From Thermoanaerobacterium sp. PSU-2 (GTDB lineage: Bacteria; Bacillota; Thermoanaerobacteria; Thermoanaerobacterales; Thermoanaerobacteraceae): 64,000 bases of DNA. The position numbers and the translations under genes were made by a program. Positions within the stretch are counted from its first letter, which is position 1, and each line of letters starts with the position of its first letter. The notes beneath the pieces are model-generated. The model had not been told where the DNA came from and did no database searches. It saw only the letters and a program-made list of their open reading frames with translations. The stretch lies in the NCBI RefSeq assembly GCF_002102475.1, contig NZ_MSQD01000008.1:1-64000 (forward strand), written 5' to 3'. Shown in pieces: positions 56,719 to 64,000 of this stretch.

Positions 56719-57648
56719 ATGAGGTACAGAAAAATTGTAGAACCAGTAGTAGCAATAGCATCTGGCCCTGATGAGATACAAAACTTAAATACCGCTTTAA
56801 ACTTATTACCTTTGCAAAATCTAATCGAAACGGGTAATACCGTTGTAATAACGCCAAATTTCGTTAAAAGCAAGCCTCCTCAAAGCGGTACGATAGTAGG
56901 ACCAGATACATTGAGAGCCCTTATAAGATACGTAAAGTCTAAAAATCCTGGCAGGATTGTGATTGCCGCCGGCTCTGGTGGAGATCCTACGCCTAAAGTT
57001 TTATCTGACAATGGATTTGATAAAGTCATTTCAGAAGAAGGCGTAGAATTTGTAGATCTAAATTACGGTCCTTACGTAGAATTGCTGCTGGACGACTGTC
57101 TTTTAAAATCAACAAAAGTAAATGAACTTTATGAAAAAATGGATGTACTAATTTCATTCACTCAAATGAAAATGCACGAAGAAGCTACAGTATCGCTTGG
57201 AATAAAAAACATAGCTTTAAGCTGGCCTCCCGCAGAAATACATGGATTTCCCAAAAAAAATTTAGGCATACACGATGACCTTCACAATTTCATAAGGGCT
57301 ATGGCTGAAAAAATATCTATAGATCTTACGATATTAAGCGGTCAAGAAGCGATGATAGGCACAGGGCCATCAGAAGGAAAGCCTATCAATGCAAACATGA
57401 TAATAGCAGGAACAGATCCTGTAGCAACAGATACAGTAGGTGCCAGAATGTTTGGACTTATGCCTCAAGGCGTCAACTACTTGTTTCAATGTGCTAAAAG
57501 AGGTGTAGGCACAGGTGAGCTTAAAAATGTCACTATCAAAGGCATACCATTGCAACAAGCTGAACTGAATTTCTCTACGCAGGCGTATGGCTATGGCATC
57601 GCCTTAGATTCAAGCGAAATAAAGCAGATGGTGCCAGGAAAAGCTTAA
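56719..57648 (+). CDS. DUF362 domain protein
   Basis: A 309-aa protein of the DUF362 type: VVITPNFVKSKPPQSGTIVGPDTLRALI, ISFTQMKMHEEATVSLGIKNIALSWPP and GTDPVATDTVGARMFGLMPQ. Unlike many relatives it lacks a C-terminal ferredoxin domain. The biochemical role is unknown. GAGGTGATTTT before the ATG. Single gene, closed by a bidirectional terminator. Confidence 0.85.
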   Translation: MRYRKIVEPVVAIASGPDEIQNLNTALNLLPLQNLIETGNTVVITPNFVKSKPPQSGTIVGPDTLRALIRYVKSKNPGRIVIAAGSGGDPTPKVLSDNGFDKVISEEGVEFVDLNYGPYVELLLDDCLLKSTKVNELYEKMDVLISFTQMKMHEEATVSLGIKNIALSWPPAEIHGFPKKNLGIHDDLHNFIRAMAEKISIDLTILSGQEAMIGTGPSEGKPINANMIIAGTDPVATDTVGARMFGLMPQGVNYLFQCAKRGVGTGELKNVTIKGIPLQQAELNFSTQAYGYGIALDSSEIKQMVPGKA

Positions 57649-57680
57649 AGATAAGGGTTTAGTCCCCCTTATCTTTATTT
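57647..57680. terminator. Bidirectional terminator
   Basis: AAAGATAAGGG and CCCTTATCTTT pair over 11 bp around 8 nt, then TATTTTC; shared by convergent genes. Confidence 0.8.
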
Positions 57681-58471
57681 TCAAAGATGCTTTTTAGGTA
57701 TTCAATGCCTTCTTTTAAATCATCAATATCCTTATAGTTGTTTCTGTAGACTTCCATTATGATAGAGCCATTGTAATCTAATTTTTTTAACTCTCTATTA
57801 AGCTTTGCAAAGTCAAAGCTCCCTCTGCCTGGAAGGTACAGATTGCCGCAATCATCGTAATCGCATAAATGGACATTAACGAGTTTATCTCCCATTGATT
57901 TTAAGTATTCAAATGGATCTTTCTTGCTTTTCATCGCCTGCTTTATATCCAATGTAAAATAAACATTTCTGCTTTTCACAGACTGTCTTATGAATGTAGC
58001 AAATTCTGGATATGCAAACCAACACCAATAGACATTTTCCCAAGAAAATTTAACCCCATATTCTCCTGATGTATCAGCTATATAATCCACATATTTCGCA
58101 ATCTTGTCAAAATCAATATTAGGCGTCGTATCTTTTTTAACAGCAGGTCCGTGAAAAACGTATATTTTTGCCTTAAGTATCTCTGCTGCTTTCAAGACTT
58201 TAATAAGCATCTTTGAGGCATCGTTCCTTTGCCTTTCAGTTGCTGAAAAAAGCTGCGGTTCAAACTGAGTGCCTATAGCATGTATTGAATTAACTTCAAT
58301 GCCGTATCTATCTAAATCATCCCTCATAGCTTTGCAATAATCTTCATCATATTCGCTGTAAGATTCCAAAAAAACTTCCACACTCTTTATGCCCATTTTA
58401 GCTATTATAGGAATCGTTTCCTCTGTAAGATAGACAGGATAAAAACAAGCCGTCGATATGCCAACTTCCAT
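57659..58471 (-). CDS. Sugar phosphate isomerase/epimerase-like TIM barrel (AP endonuclease 2 superfamily)
   Basis: A 270-aa protein: VGISTACFYPVYLTEETIPIIAKMGIKSVEVFLESY, VFHGPA, WENVYW, FTLDIKQAM, VNVHLCDYDD and IIMEVYRNNY trace the metal-binding barrel of xylose isomerase-like enzymes (Glu, Asp, His). The substrate is not clear. The start is ATG 58471 after GGTGATGA. Independent gene upstream of no obvious partner. Confidence 0.82.
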   Translation of the reverse strand: MEVGISTACFYPVYLTEETIPIIAKMGIKSVEVFLESYSEYDEDYCKAMRDDLDRYGIEVNSIHAIGTQFEPQLFSATERQRNDASKMLIKVLKAAEILKAKIYVFHGPAVKKDTTPNIDFDKIAKYVDYIADTSGEYGVKFSWENVYWCWFAYPEFATFIRQSVKSRNVYFTLDIKQAMKSKKDPFEYLKSMGDKLVNVHLCDYDDCGNLYLPGRGSFDFAKLNRELKKLDYNGSIIMEVYRNNYKDIDDLKEGIEYLKSIFENKDKGD

Positions 58472-58529
58472 TTCATCACCATCCAAAAACAATTATCACA
58501 TATTATATTATACATGAAATCATTCTGAC

Positions 58530-58560
58530 AAAAAAAGATATGCCAATCGGCATATCTTTC
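58530..58560 (-). terminator. pgi terminator
   Basis: AAAGATATGCC, loop GATT, GGCATATCTTT then TTTT on the minus strand. Confidence 0.9.
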
Positions 58561-58564
58561 ATAA

Positions 58565-59920
58565 CTATCTCTTTAGCCTCTTTTCCAATTCCTCTTTCTC
58601 TTTTTCATAACCTGGTTTGCCTAAAAGTGCAAACATGTTTTTCTTGTACGCTTCAACGCCTGGTTGATCAAACGGATTAACGCCATTTAAATAACCGCTT
58701 ATGCCACAAGCCATCTCAAAGAAGTATACAAGGTATCCAAAATTGTAAGCCGATATCTCAGGCACATTCACAATCAGGTTAGGCACTCCGCCGTCATTGT
58801 GAGCAAGCACCGTACCTTCAAAAGCTTTCTTGTTTACGAAATCAACTGTCTTGCCTGTCAAGAAATTAAGCCCGTCAATGTTATCTTTATCTTCATTTAT
58901 AGTTATTTCTTTAAGTGGTCTTTCAACATTTATGACAGTCTCAAACATTATCCTGCTGCCATCTTGAATGAATTGTCCCATTGAGTGCAAATCTGTAGAA
59001 AAATCAACTGAAGCAGGATATATTCCTTTGTGATCTTTTCCTTCACTTTCACCAAAAAGCTGTTTCCACCACTCTGAAAAATAGTGAAGCCTTGGCTCAT
59101 AGTTGACTAAAATTTCAACTGATTTTCCTTTCCTGTAAAGAGCATTTCTTACAATAGCATACTGCATACTTAAATTTTCTTTGATGTCCGGCTTTTTGAA
59201 GACTATAGATGCATCGTATGCACCTTTCATCATTTCATCGATATTTATTCCTGCAGCCGCTATAGGAAGCAGACCTACAGCCGTCAAAACCGAGTATCTT
59301 CCACCTACATCGTCAGGAATCACAAAAGTCTCGTATCCTTCTTCGTCAGCCAGTTTTTTAAGGGCACCTTTTTGCCTGTCTGTCGTAACATATATCCTTG
59401 ACTTTGCTTCTTCTTTTCCGTATTTTTTCTCCAGGAAATCTCTGAAAACTCTAAAAGCTATAGCTGGTTCTGTAGTAGTGCCAGATTTCGATATTACATT
59501 TATAGAAACATCTTTTCCTTCTAATATTTCTAATAAATCTTGAAGATATGTAGAGCTTATGCTGTTTCCTGCAAAGTATATCTCTGGTGCTTTTCTAACA
59601 GATTGCGGTAAAACATTGTAAAACGAGTGTGTAAGCATCTCAATCGCTGCTCTTGCACCTAAATATGAACCACCAATACCGATAACCACAAGTACATCTG
59701 AATCTGATTTTATCTTCTCTGCAGCTTTTTTAATGCGAGCAAATTCTTCCTTATCATAATCTTTAGGCAAATCAACCCATCCAAGGAAATCGCTTCCCTG
59801 AGCTGTCTTGTTAAGCACCATATCTAATGATAGAAGCGCTTGCTTCTCAAGATATGATATTTCGTGCTCATTGACAAAGTTTAGCGCATTTGAATAATCA
59901 AAGTTTAATACATTTGTCAT
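58565..59920 (-). CDS. pgi: Glucose-6-phosphate isomerase
   Basis: A 451-aa glycolytic isomerase, the short Firmicute type. [38 protein letters not shown], the catalytic Glu region [26 protein letters not shown] and a late lysine in [12 protein letters not shown] are all present. GGAGG before the ATG. Monocistronic, with its own terminator. Confidence 0.97.
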   Translation of the reverse strand: MTNVLNFDYSNALNFVNEHEISYLEKQALLSLDMVLNKTAQGSDFLGWVDLPKDYDKEEFARIKKAAEKIKSDSDVLVVIGIGGSYLGARAAIEMLTHSFYNVLPQSVRKAPEIYFAGNSISSTYLQDLLEILEGKDVSINVISKSGTTTEPAIAFRVFRDFLEKKYGKEEAKSRIYVTTDRQKGALKKLADEEGYETFVIPDDVGGRYSVLTAVGLLPIAAAGINIDEMMKGAYDASIVFKKPDIKENLSMQYAIVRNALYRKGKSVEILVNYEPRLHYFSEWWKQLFGESEGKDHKGIYPASVDFSTDLHSMGQFIQDGSRIMFETVINVERPLKEITINEDKDNIDGLNFLTGKTVDFVNKKAFEGTVLAHNDGGVPNLIVNVPEISAYNFGYLVYFFEMACGISGYLNGVNPFDQPGVEAYKKNMFALLGKPGYEKEKEELEKRLKR

Positions 59921-59984
59921 ATGTAAACCTCCAATCTTTTTTTACATCTCATATTTTATACCATATGATACATATTATCAAGCT

Positions 59985-60482
59985 TTAGCTTAGAAACATA
60001 TCGTTTGCAATCATCTTGCCTGTCTGTGTCTTAAAATTTTTCTCAATAATACTTGACACATTTTCTCTATCCTTGTACAATTCGTCTTCTTCGATGTTGA
60101 CTAAAAGATCTGATTCCCATATTATCTGAAAATCGACTCCATCATTTTTAGACGCCGTATGGTGTCCACCTATAATGTATGCAACTCTATCCATAATATC
60201 CTCATCTTCATTATTTTTTAGCATTATTTCTCTTGCAATCGGCGGTCCTTCTATTTCCTGATATTTACCAGACGAGCTGCCATACTTTTCCTCAGCATTC
60301 TTTATGCCAATATCGTGCAAAATTGCGCTTATGTATATAATCTTTTTCATCTTATCATCTGCAATATTCTCACCGTAAGCAATCCTGTCAGCGTAGTTAA
60401 GCACTTTCAACGCGTGATTTATCCTCTTTAAGTCAGTGCCATAGTATTCTTTAAGCTCAATGATGTATTTAAGCCTTGACAT
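59985..60482 (-). CDS. HD-domain phosphohydrolase
   Basis: A 165-aa metal-dependent phosphohydrolase fold: His in RINHALKVLNYADRIA, ISAILHDIGIKNAEEKYG (HD pair), the later HH in YIIGGHHTASKNDG, and an Asp in WESDLLVNIEE. Substrate unknown. GGGGGAG upstream of the ATG. Confidence 0.85.
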   Translation of the reverse strand: MSRLKYIIELKEYYGTDLKRINHALKVLNYADRIAYGENIADDKMKKIIYISAILHDIGIKNAEEKYGSSSGKYQEIEGPPIAREIMLKNNEDEDIMDRVAYIIGGHHTASKNDGVDFQIIWESDLLVNIEEDELYKDRENVSSIIEKNFKTQTGKMIANDMFLS

Positions 60483-60564
60483 AATCTCATATCTCCCCCT
60501 TATCTTTTCTTAATTATTATTTTTGCATAATGATAGTTTATCGTCAATAAATATTTTATAAATT

Positions 60565-60592
60565 TTGAAATCAAATTTATTGTGGTTATAAT
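60565..60592 (+). promoter_or_regulatory. Promoter of nitroreductase gene
   Basis: TTGAAA (60565-60570), 16-bp spacer, TATAAT (60587-60592). Confidence 0.65.
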
Positions 60593-60611
60593 ATAGATGG
60601 AGGTGTTTTAA

Positions 60612-61109
60612 ATGGATGCAATAGAAGTATTAAAACAAAGAAGAGCTGTCAGAACTTTTGAAGATAAGCCAATACCAAAAAATATTTTAGAGGACATAAT
60701 CGATTGCGGAAGATTGGCTCCGTCAGGAAACAACGCTCAACCATGGCATTTTGTGGTTGTCACTGATAAAGAGACTCTAAAGTTTATATCAGAGAAGGCT
60801 ACATACGGTAAATTTATAAAAGATGCGGCAGCATGTGTCATAGTATACTGCGAGAAAGACAATAGACATCATCTGGAAGACGGAGCAGCCGCAACAGAAA
60901 ACATAATGTTAGCAGCAAAGGCACACGGCATTTCTTCATGCTGGGTCGCTGGATATGACCGCAGTTACGAAAATGACATTAATGAGCGGCTAAACGTTCC
61001 TTCTAATCTAAGGATGATTTCTATCATCCCATTAGGATACAGTCAAGACAATCCGGCCCCAAGAAACAAAAAATCATTGCAAGATGTAATCCATTGGGAG
61101 AAGTTTTAA
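60612..61109 (+). CDS. Nitroreductase-family protein
   Basis: A 165-aa FMN-dependent reductase. AIEVLKQRRAVRTFEDKPIP and LEDIIDCGRLAPSGNNAQPWHFVVV are the flavin-binding marks; ISSCWVAGY and MISIIPLGY complete the fold. It reduces nitro or quinone compounds or acts as an oxidoreductase of unknown substrate. GGAGGTG before the ATG, with its own promoter and terminator. Confidence 0.9.
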   Translation: MDAIEVLKQRRAVRTFEDKPIPKNILEDIIDCGRLAPSGNNAQPWHFVVVTDKETLKFISEKATYGKFIKDAAACVIVYCEKDNRHHLEDGAAATENIMLAAKAHGISSCWVAGYDRSYENDINERLNVPSNLRMISIIPLGYSQDNPAPRNKKSLQDVIHWEKF

Positions 61110-61112
61110 AAA

Positions 61113-61136
61113 ACTCGGCTTAATGCCGGGTTTTTG
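61113..61136 (+). terminator. Nitroreductase gene terminator
   Basis: ACTCGGC, TTAAT, GCCGGGT then TTTTT. Confidence 0.8.
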
Positions 61137-61180
61137 CATATTTTTTAGTTCTTTGATAAAAAATATACTTGCGAAAATAC

Positions 61181-61209
61181 TTGATAAATTTTATTTCATA
61201 CTATATAAT
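61181..61209 (+). promoter_or_regulatory. Promoter of the S4 paralogue
   Basis: TTGATA (61181-61186), 17-bp spacer, TATAAT (61204-61209). The Fur-type box begins about 16 nt downstream of the -10. Confidence 0.65.
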
Positions 61210-61224
61210 TTGGATGTAGTTAAT

Positions 61225-61239
61225 TGATAATGATTATCA
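61225..61239 (+). promoter_or_regulatory. Perfect Fur-type operator
   Basis: TGATAAT-G-ATTATCA, an exact 7-1-7 Fur box as in Bacillus Fur sites (Zur boxes read TCGTAAT-N-ATTACGA, PerR boxes TTATAAT-N-ATTATAA). It sits just downstream of the expected transcription start of the S4 gene, a position that would block transcription. Confidence 0.7.
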
Positions 61240-61260
61240 TTATAAAATGGAGGTGAGCAG

Positions 61261-61857
61261 TTGTCAAGAGTAGTAACACCAAAGCATAGAATGTGCAGAA
61301 TTGTAGGACATCCCCTATGCGGTAGCCCAAAGTGTCCTTCGTTAAAGCGGCCGTACGCTCCTGGACAGCATGGGCTAGCTAGAGGCAAAAAGCTTTCTGA
61401 ATACGGTAGAAGACTCTTTGAAAAACAAAAACTCAAATCAATCTATAACGTCAAGGAAAGACAGTATAGAAGGTATTTTGAAAAAGCACTAAAAAGCAAG
61501 GAACCGACAAGTGAAAAACTTCTTTCACTTCTTGAAAGGCGCCTTGACAATATTGTATACAGGATGGGCTTTGCTCCTACAATATACTCTGCACGTCAGC
61601 TCGTTTCGCATGGCCATATTTTAGTAAATGGCAAAAAGGTAAATATCCCATCTTATGAGGTAAATGTCGGAGATGTCGTCTCCGTTAAAGAAAAAAGTAG
61701 AAATATGCCCCTCATAAAACAAAGCATCGGCACAAATGATATTCCACCATATATCAATATCGATGTAGATAAAATGGAAGGCAAATTAATTAAACTACCA
61801 AGAAGAAGCGAAATTCCTGTAGAAATTGACGACCATTTATTAGTAGAATTTTATTAA
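61261..61857 (+). CDS. rpsD: Ribosomal protein S4, stand-alone paralogue with zinc-type N-terminus
   Basis: A 198-aa S4: KRPYAPGQHGLARGKKLSEYGRRLFEKQKLK, then the S4 RNA-binding domain (LERRLDNIVYRMGFAPTIYSARQLVSHGHILVNG). Cys12, Cys20 and Cys25 with His9 can replace the four-cysteine zinc site of usual S4 (Cys9, 12, 26, 31), with the spacing of the last pair kept and the loop shortened. It lies outside the alpha operon (no rpsM, rpsK or rpoA near), so it is probably a second S4. The start is TTG at 61261, 5 nt after GGAGGTG. Preceded by a Fur-type box, followed by a terminator. Confidence 0.92.
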   Translation: MSRVVTPKHRMCRIVGHPLCGSPKCPSLKRPYAPGQHGLARGKKLSEYGRRLFEKQKLKSIYNVKERQYRRYFEKALKSKEPTSEKLLSLLERRLDNIVYRMGFAPTIYSARQLVSHGHILVNGKKVNIPSYEVNVGDVVSVKEKSRNMPLIKQSIGTNDIPPYINIDVDKMEGKLIKLPRRSEIPVEIDDHLLVEFY

Positions 61858-61880
61858 GCCTGGTAATCCAGGCTTTAATT
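61856..61880 (+). terminator. S4 gene terminator
   Basis: AAGCCTGG, TAAT, CCAGGCTT then TAATTCTTTT. The stop codon TAA lies at the base of the stem. Confidence 0.75.
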
Positions 61881-61946
61881 CTTTTAAAATTTTTTTATAA
61901 GTGATAAAATTAAATTGTAGAATATTTTGTGAAAGAAGGGGTAATA

Positions 61947-63173
61947 TTGGAAACTGCAGTTGAACGGTTTTTAAGGTACGTAAAATATGAAACGACATCT
62001 GATGAAAACTCTTCGAAATGCCCAAGCACGGAAGGCCAGATGGTTTTTGCAAAAGTCTTATCTGACGAATTGAAATTCATAGGGCTTGAAGACGTTTCTG
62101 TCGATGAAAATGGCTATGTAATGGGCGTGATACCATCAAACATTGATAAAAATGTGCCTGTTGTGGGATTTATAGCTCATATGGATACAAGTCCTGATAT
62201 GTCAGGAAAAAATGTAAATCCTCAGATTATAGAAAGCTATGATGGAAATGATATAGTCCTAAATAGAGATCTTAATGTAGTCTTGTCGCCAAATGATTTC
62301 CCTGAATTAAAGCAGTACATAGGAAAAACTTTGATTACAACAGATGGGACGACTCTATTAGGCGCTGATGACAAAGCAGGCATTGCAGAGATCATCACAG
62401 CTTGTGAATATCTTATTTCGCACCCTGAAATAAAACATGGCACGATAAAAATATGCTTTACGCCAGACGAGGAAATTGGAAGAGGTGCTGATAAATTTGA
62501 TGTAGAAAAATTTGGAGCAGATTTTGCATATACAATCGATGGTGAAAGCATTGGACAGTTAGAGTACGAGAATTTTAACGCTGCTTCAGCCAAAATAACA
62601 ATACACGGTAGAAACGTCCATCCAGGTATGGCAAAGGGTAAGATGAAAAATTCAGTATTGATTGGGGTAGAACTTGCTTCCATGCTTCCACTTGAGGAAA
62701 CACCTGCTAATACGGAAGGATATGAAGGCTTCTATCATCTGACCAATTTTGATGGAAACGTAGAAAAAACCCACATGCAATACATAATAAGGGATTTTGA
62801 CAAAGAAAACTTTGAAAACCGAAAAAATTATCTGATAAATTTGATCAACAACTTAAATGAAAAATACGGCGAAAATACTGTTGAAATAGATTTAAAAGAT
62901 CAATACTACAACATGAGAGAAATAATAGAAAAAGATATGAGGATAGTCGATATTGCAGTAAAGGCCATGGAACTATCTGATGTTAAGCCTAATATTTCCC
63001 CAATAAGAGGAGGAACAGACGGTGCAAGGCTTTCTTACATGGGCCTTCCTACTCCCAATATCTTCACTGGCGGTCACAATTTCCATGGCAGATACGAATA
63101 CATACCTGCTTTTGCTATCGAAAAAGCTGTGGAAGTAATATTGAATATTGTAAAACTTGTAGCGGAAGGATAA
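61947..63173 (+). CDS. pepT: Peptidase T (tripeptidase)
   Basis: A 408-aa M20-family zinc aminotripeptidase. [15 protein letters not shown] near the start, [11 protein letters not shown] (first metal His), [13 protein letters not shown] (bridging Asp), [14 protein letters not shown] (catalytic and metal Glu), [16 protein letters not shown] and late [28 protein letters not shown] prefer the TTG at 61947 (AAGGGG 5 nt upstream), which matches the family N-terminus, to the GTG at 61929. Confidence 0.94.
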   Translation: METAVERFLRYVKYETTSDENSSKCPSTEGQMVFAKVLSDELKFIGLEDVSVDENGYVMGVIPSNIDKNVPVVGFIAHMDTSPDMSGKNVNPQIIESYDGNDIVLNRDLNVVLSPNDFPELKQYIGKTLITTDGTTLLGADDKAGIAEIITACEYLISHPEIKHGTIKICFTPDEEIGRGADKFDVEKFGADFAYTIDGESIGQLEYENFNAASAKITIHGRNVHPGMAKGKMKNSVLIGVELASMLPLEETPANTEGYEGFYHLTNFDGNVEKTHMQYIIRDFDKENFENRKNYLINLINNLNEKYGENTVEIDLKDQYYNMREIIEKDMRIVDIAVKAMELSDVKPNISPIRGGTDGARLSYMGLPTPNIFTGGHNFHGRYEYIPAFAIEKAVEVILNIVKLVAEG

Positions 63174-63179
63174 TTTTAG

Positions 63180-63203
63180 AGGGCCAATAACTGGCCCTTT
63201 TAG
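63180..63203. terminator. Bidirectional terminator between pepT and esterase gene
   Basis: AGGGCCA, ATAAC, TGGCCCT followed by TTT; convergent genes. Confidence 0.75.
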
Positions 63204-63973
63204 CTTAATTTCTCTTTTAAAAAAGCTACAGACTCATCTATGGCTCTTTTCTCCCAATCAAGCCTATTAAACGTATGGTCTGAACCATCTATTGATACTC
63301 TATGACCTTTTTCTTTGTAAACCGTCTTTAAAATTTCCTCAGATACGGTGTATGGAACAGCTTCATCTTTAGTCCCATGAATTATAAGTACATCTTTGTC
63401 ATATCCTCTTGCAGATTGGAAAATATCGATGTCAATTATATCGGATACGAATCCCTTCCCTAAGGCAAGACCTCCTATGTCCACAAATCCATGTTGGCTA
63501 AGCAAATTTCCGGCTTCGCTTTGAGATTGGAGTATAATTATATCTCTCATGTTGAAAGCAGGGGCCCATAACACTAATGACTTGACGATGTCTTTGCGCT
63601 CATTTGCAATAATCGCAGCTATCGCACCACCCATGCTAAGTCCTAATATTCCTATATTATCAACATCTGTAGCCGGGTGATTTTTGACAAATTCTAAGAT
63701 ATGCCTTGCATCTTCTACTTCACCGCTGAATGTCATATCCATAAAATCTCCGTCACTTTCTCCAGAACCATAAAAATCAAATCTGACGCTGCCAATGCCT
63801 ACCTTCTCCAGCTCTCTCGACAATTTTACAAATATGAAATGGGACTCTACTTTGTTGCCAGTAAAGCCGTGAAATATAGCTACCATTGGTACTTTTCCGC
63901 TTGCACTATCAGGAATGTGCATCATACCTCTCAATGTCTTAGATCCATACGTAAGCTCAACTGACTTTTGCAT
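63200..63973 (-). CDS. Alpha/beta hydrolase (cinnamoyl/feruloyl esterase-like)
   Basis: A 257-aa serine hydrolase. Oxyanion region IFHGFTGNKVESH, FDFYGSGESDGDF, nucleophile ILGLSMGGAIAAI, Asp in HGTKDEAVPY and His in DGSDHTFNRLDW. The pattern matches the cinnamoyl ester hydrolases of lactobacilli and Butyrivibrio, cytosolic enzymes that cut hydroxycinnamate esters. AGAGGTGA before the ATG at 63973. No signal peptide. Confidence 0.88.
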   Translation of the reverse strand: MQKSVELTYGSKTLRGMMHIPDSASGKVPMVAIFHGFTGNKVESHFIFVKLSRELEKVGIGSVRFDFYGSGESDGDFMDMTFSGEVEDARHILEFVKNHPATDVDNIGILGLSMGGAIAAIIANERKDIVKSLVLWAPAFNMRDIIILQSQSEAGNLLSQHGFVDIGGLALGKGFVSDIIDIDIFQSARGYDKDVLIIHGTKDEAVPYTVSEEILKTVYKEKGHRVSIDGSDHTFNRLDWEKRAIDESVAFLKEKLS

Positions 63974-64000
63974 AATATCACCTCTCTTTTTTCTAAATTA

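Overview
The window comes from a low-GC, spore-forming, anaerobic Firmicute. The evidence is the cotJABC spore-coat operon, a Firmicute-style tig-clpP-clpX-lonB-lon-engB cluster, AGGAGG ribosome binding sites with frequent TTG/GTG starts, an S-box riboswitch, and PdxST-type B6 synthesis. The overall flavour (clostridial, probably Thermoanaerobacterium or a close relative) is an inference from protein style and gene order, not from a database search.

Layout: 0-6.7 kb is the end of a surface-glycan export operon on the minus strand (Wzm/Wzt ABC exporter, a small secreted protein, two glycosyltransferases). 6.7-8.8 kb is a graveyard of three decayed Rpn-type (PD-(D/E)XK) genes with two copies of a roughly 185-nt element that contains a covarying hairpin; I could not name this element. 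8.8-12.9 kb holds pdxST and a large O-antigen-ligase/TPR protein. 13.0-18.3 kb (plus strand) holds an NMT1-type ABC importer, nadE and an EamA permease. 18.3-35.4 kb (minus strand) is a housekeeping block: a PepSY protein, the atpBEFHAGDC ATP synthase, engB, lon, a truncated LonB-like pseudo-ATPase, clpX, clpP, tig, rnz and nfo.

35.5-50.5 kb is accessory DNA: merR with two small genes, alcohol dehydrogenase, flavoproteins, aldo/keto reductases, a two-domain secreted esterase, a cupin, a VapBC-type and a remnant HicAB toxin-antitoxin pair, and a XamI-type restriction-modification system. Four gene remnants (aldo/keto reductase, flavodoxin, carboxymuconolactone decarboxylase, HicA tail) mark past rearrangement. 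Three promoters here have a 19-bp spacer, two of them with a GAGTTAACTC dyad, which points to one MerR-family regulon for redox or electrophile stress.

50.5-64 kb returns to ordinary genes: rlmD, cotJABC, SAM-riboswitch-controlled metF-metH, a DUF362 protein, a sugar isomerase-like protein, pgi, an HD protein, nitroreductase, a stand-alone S4 ribosomal protein under a perfect Fur-type box, pepT and an esterase. No tRNA, rRNA or CRISPR array was seen.

Most noteworthy: the two-copy structured element, two hairpins that bury the ribosome binding site of the next gene, the degenerate LonB, the shared MerR-type promoters, and the Fur-type operator in front of an S4 paralogue.
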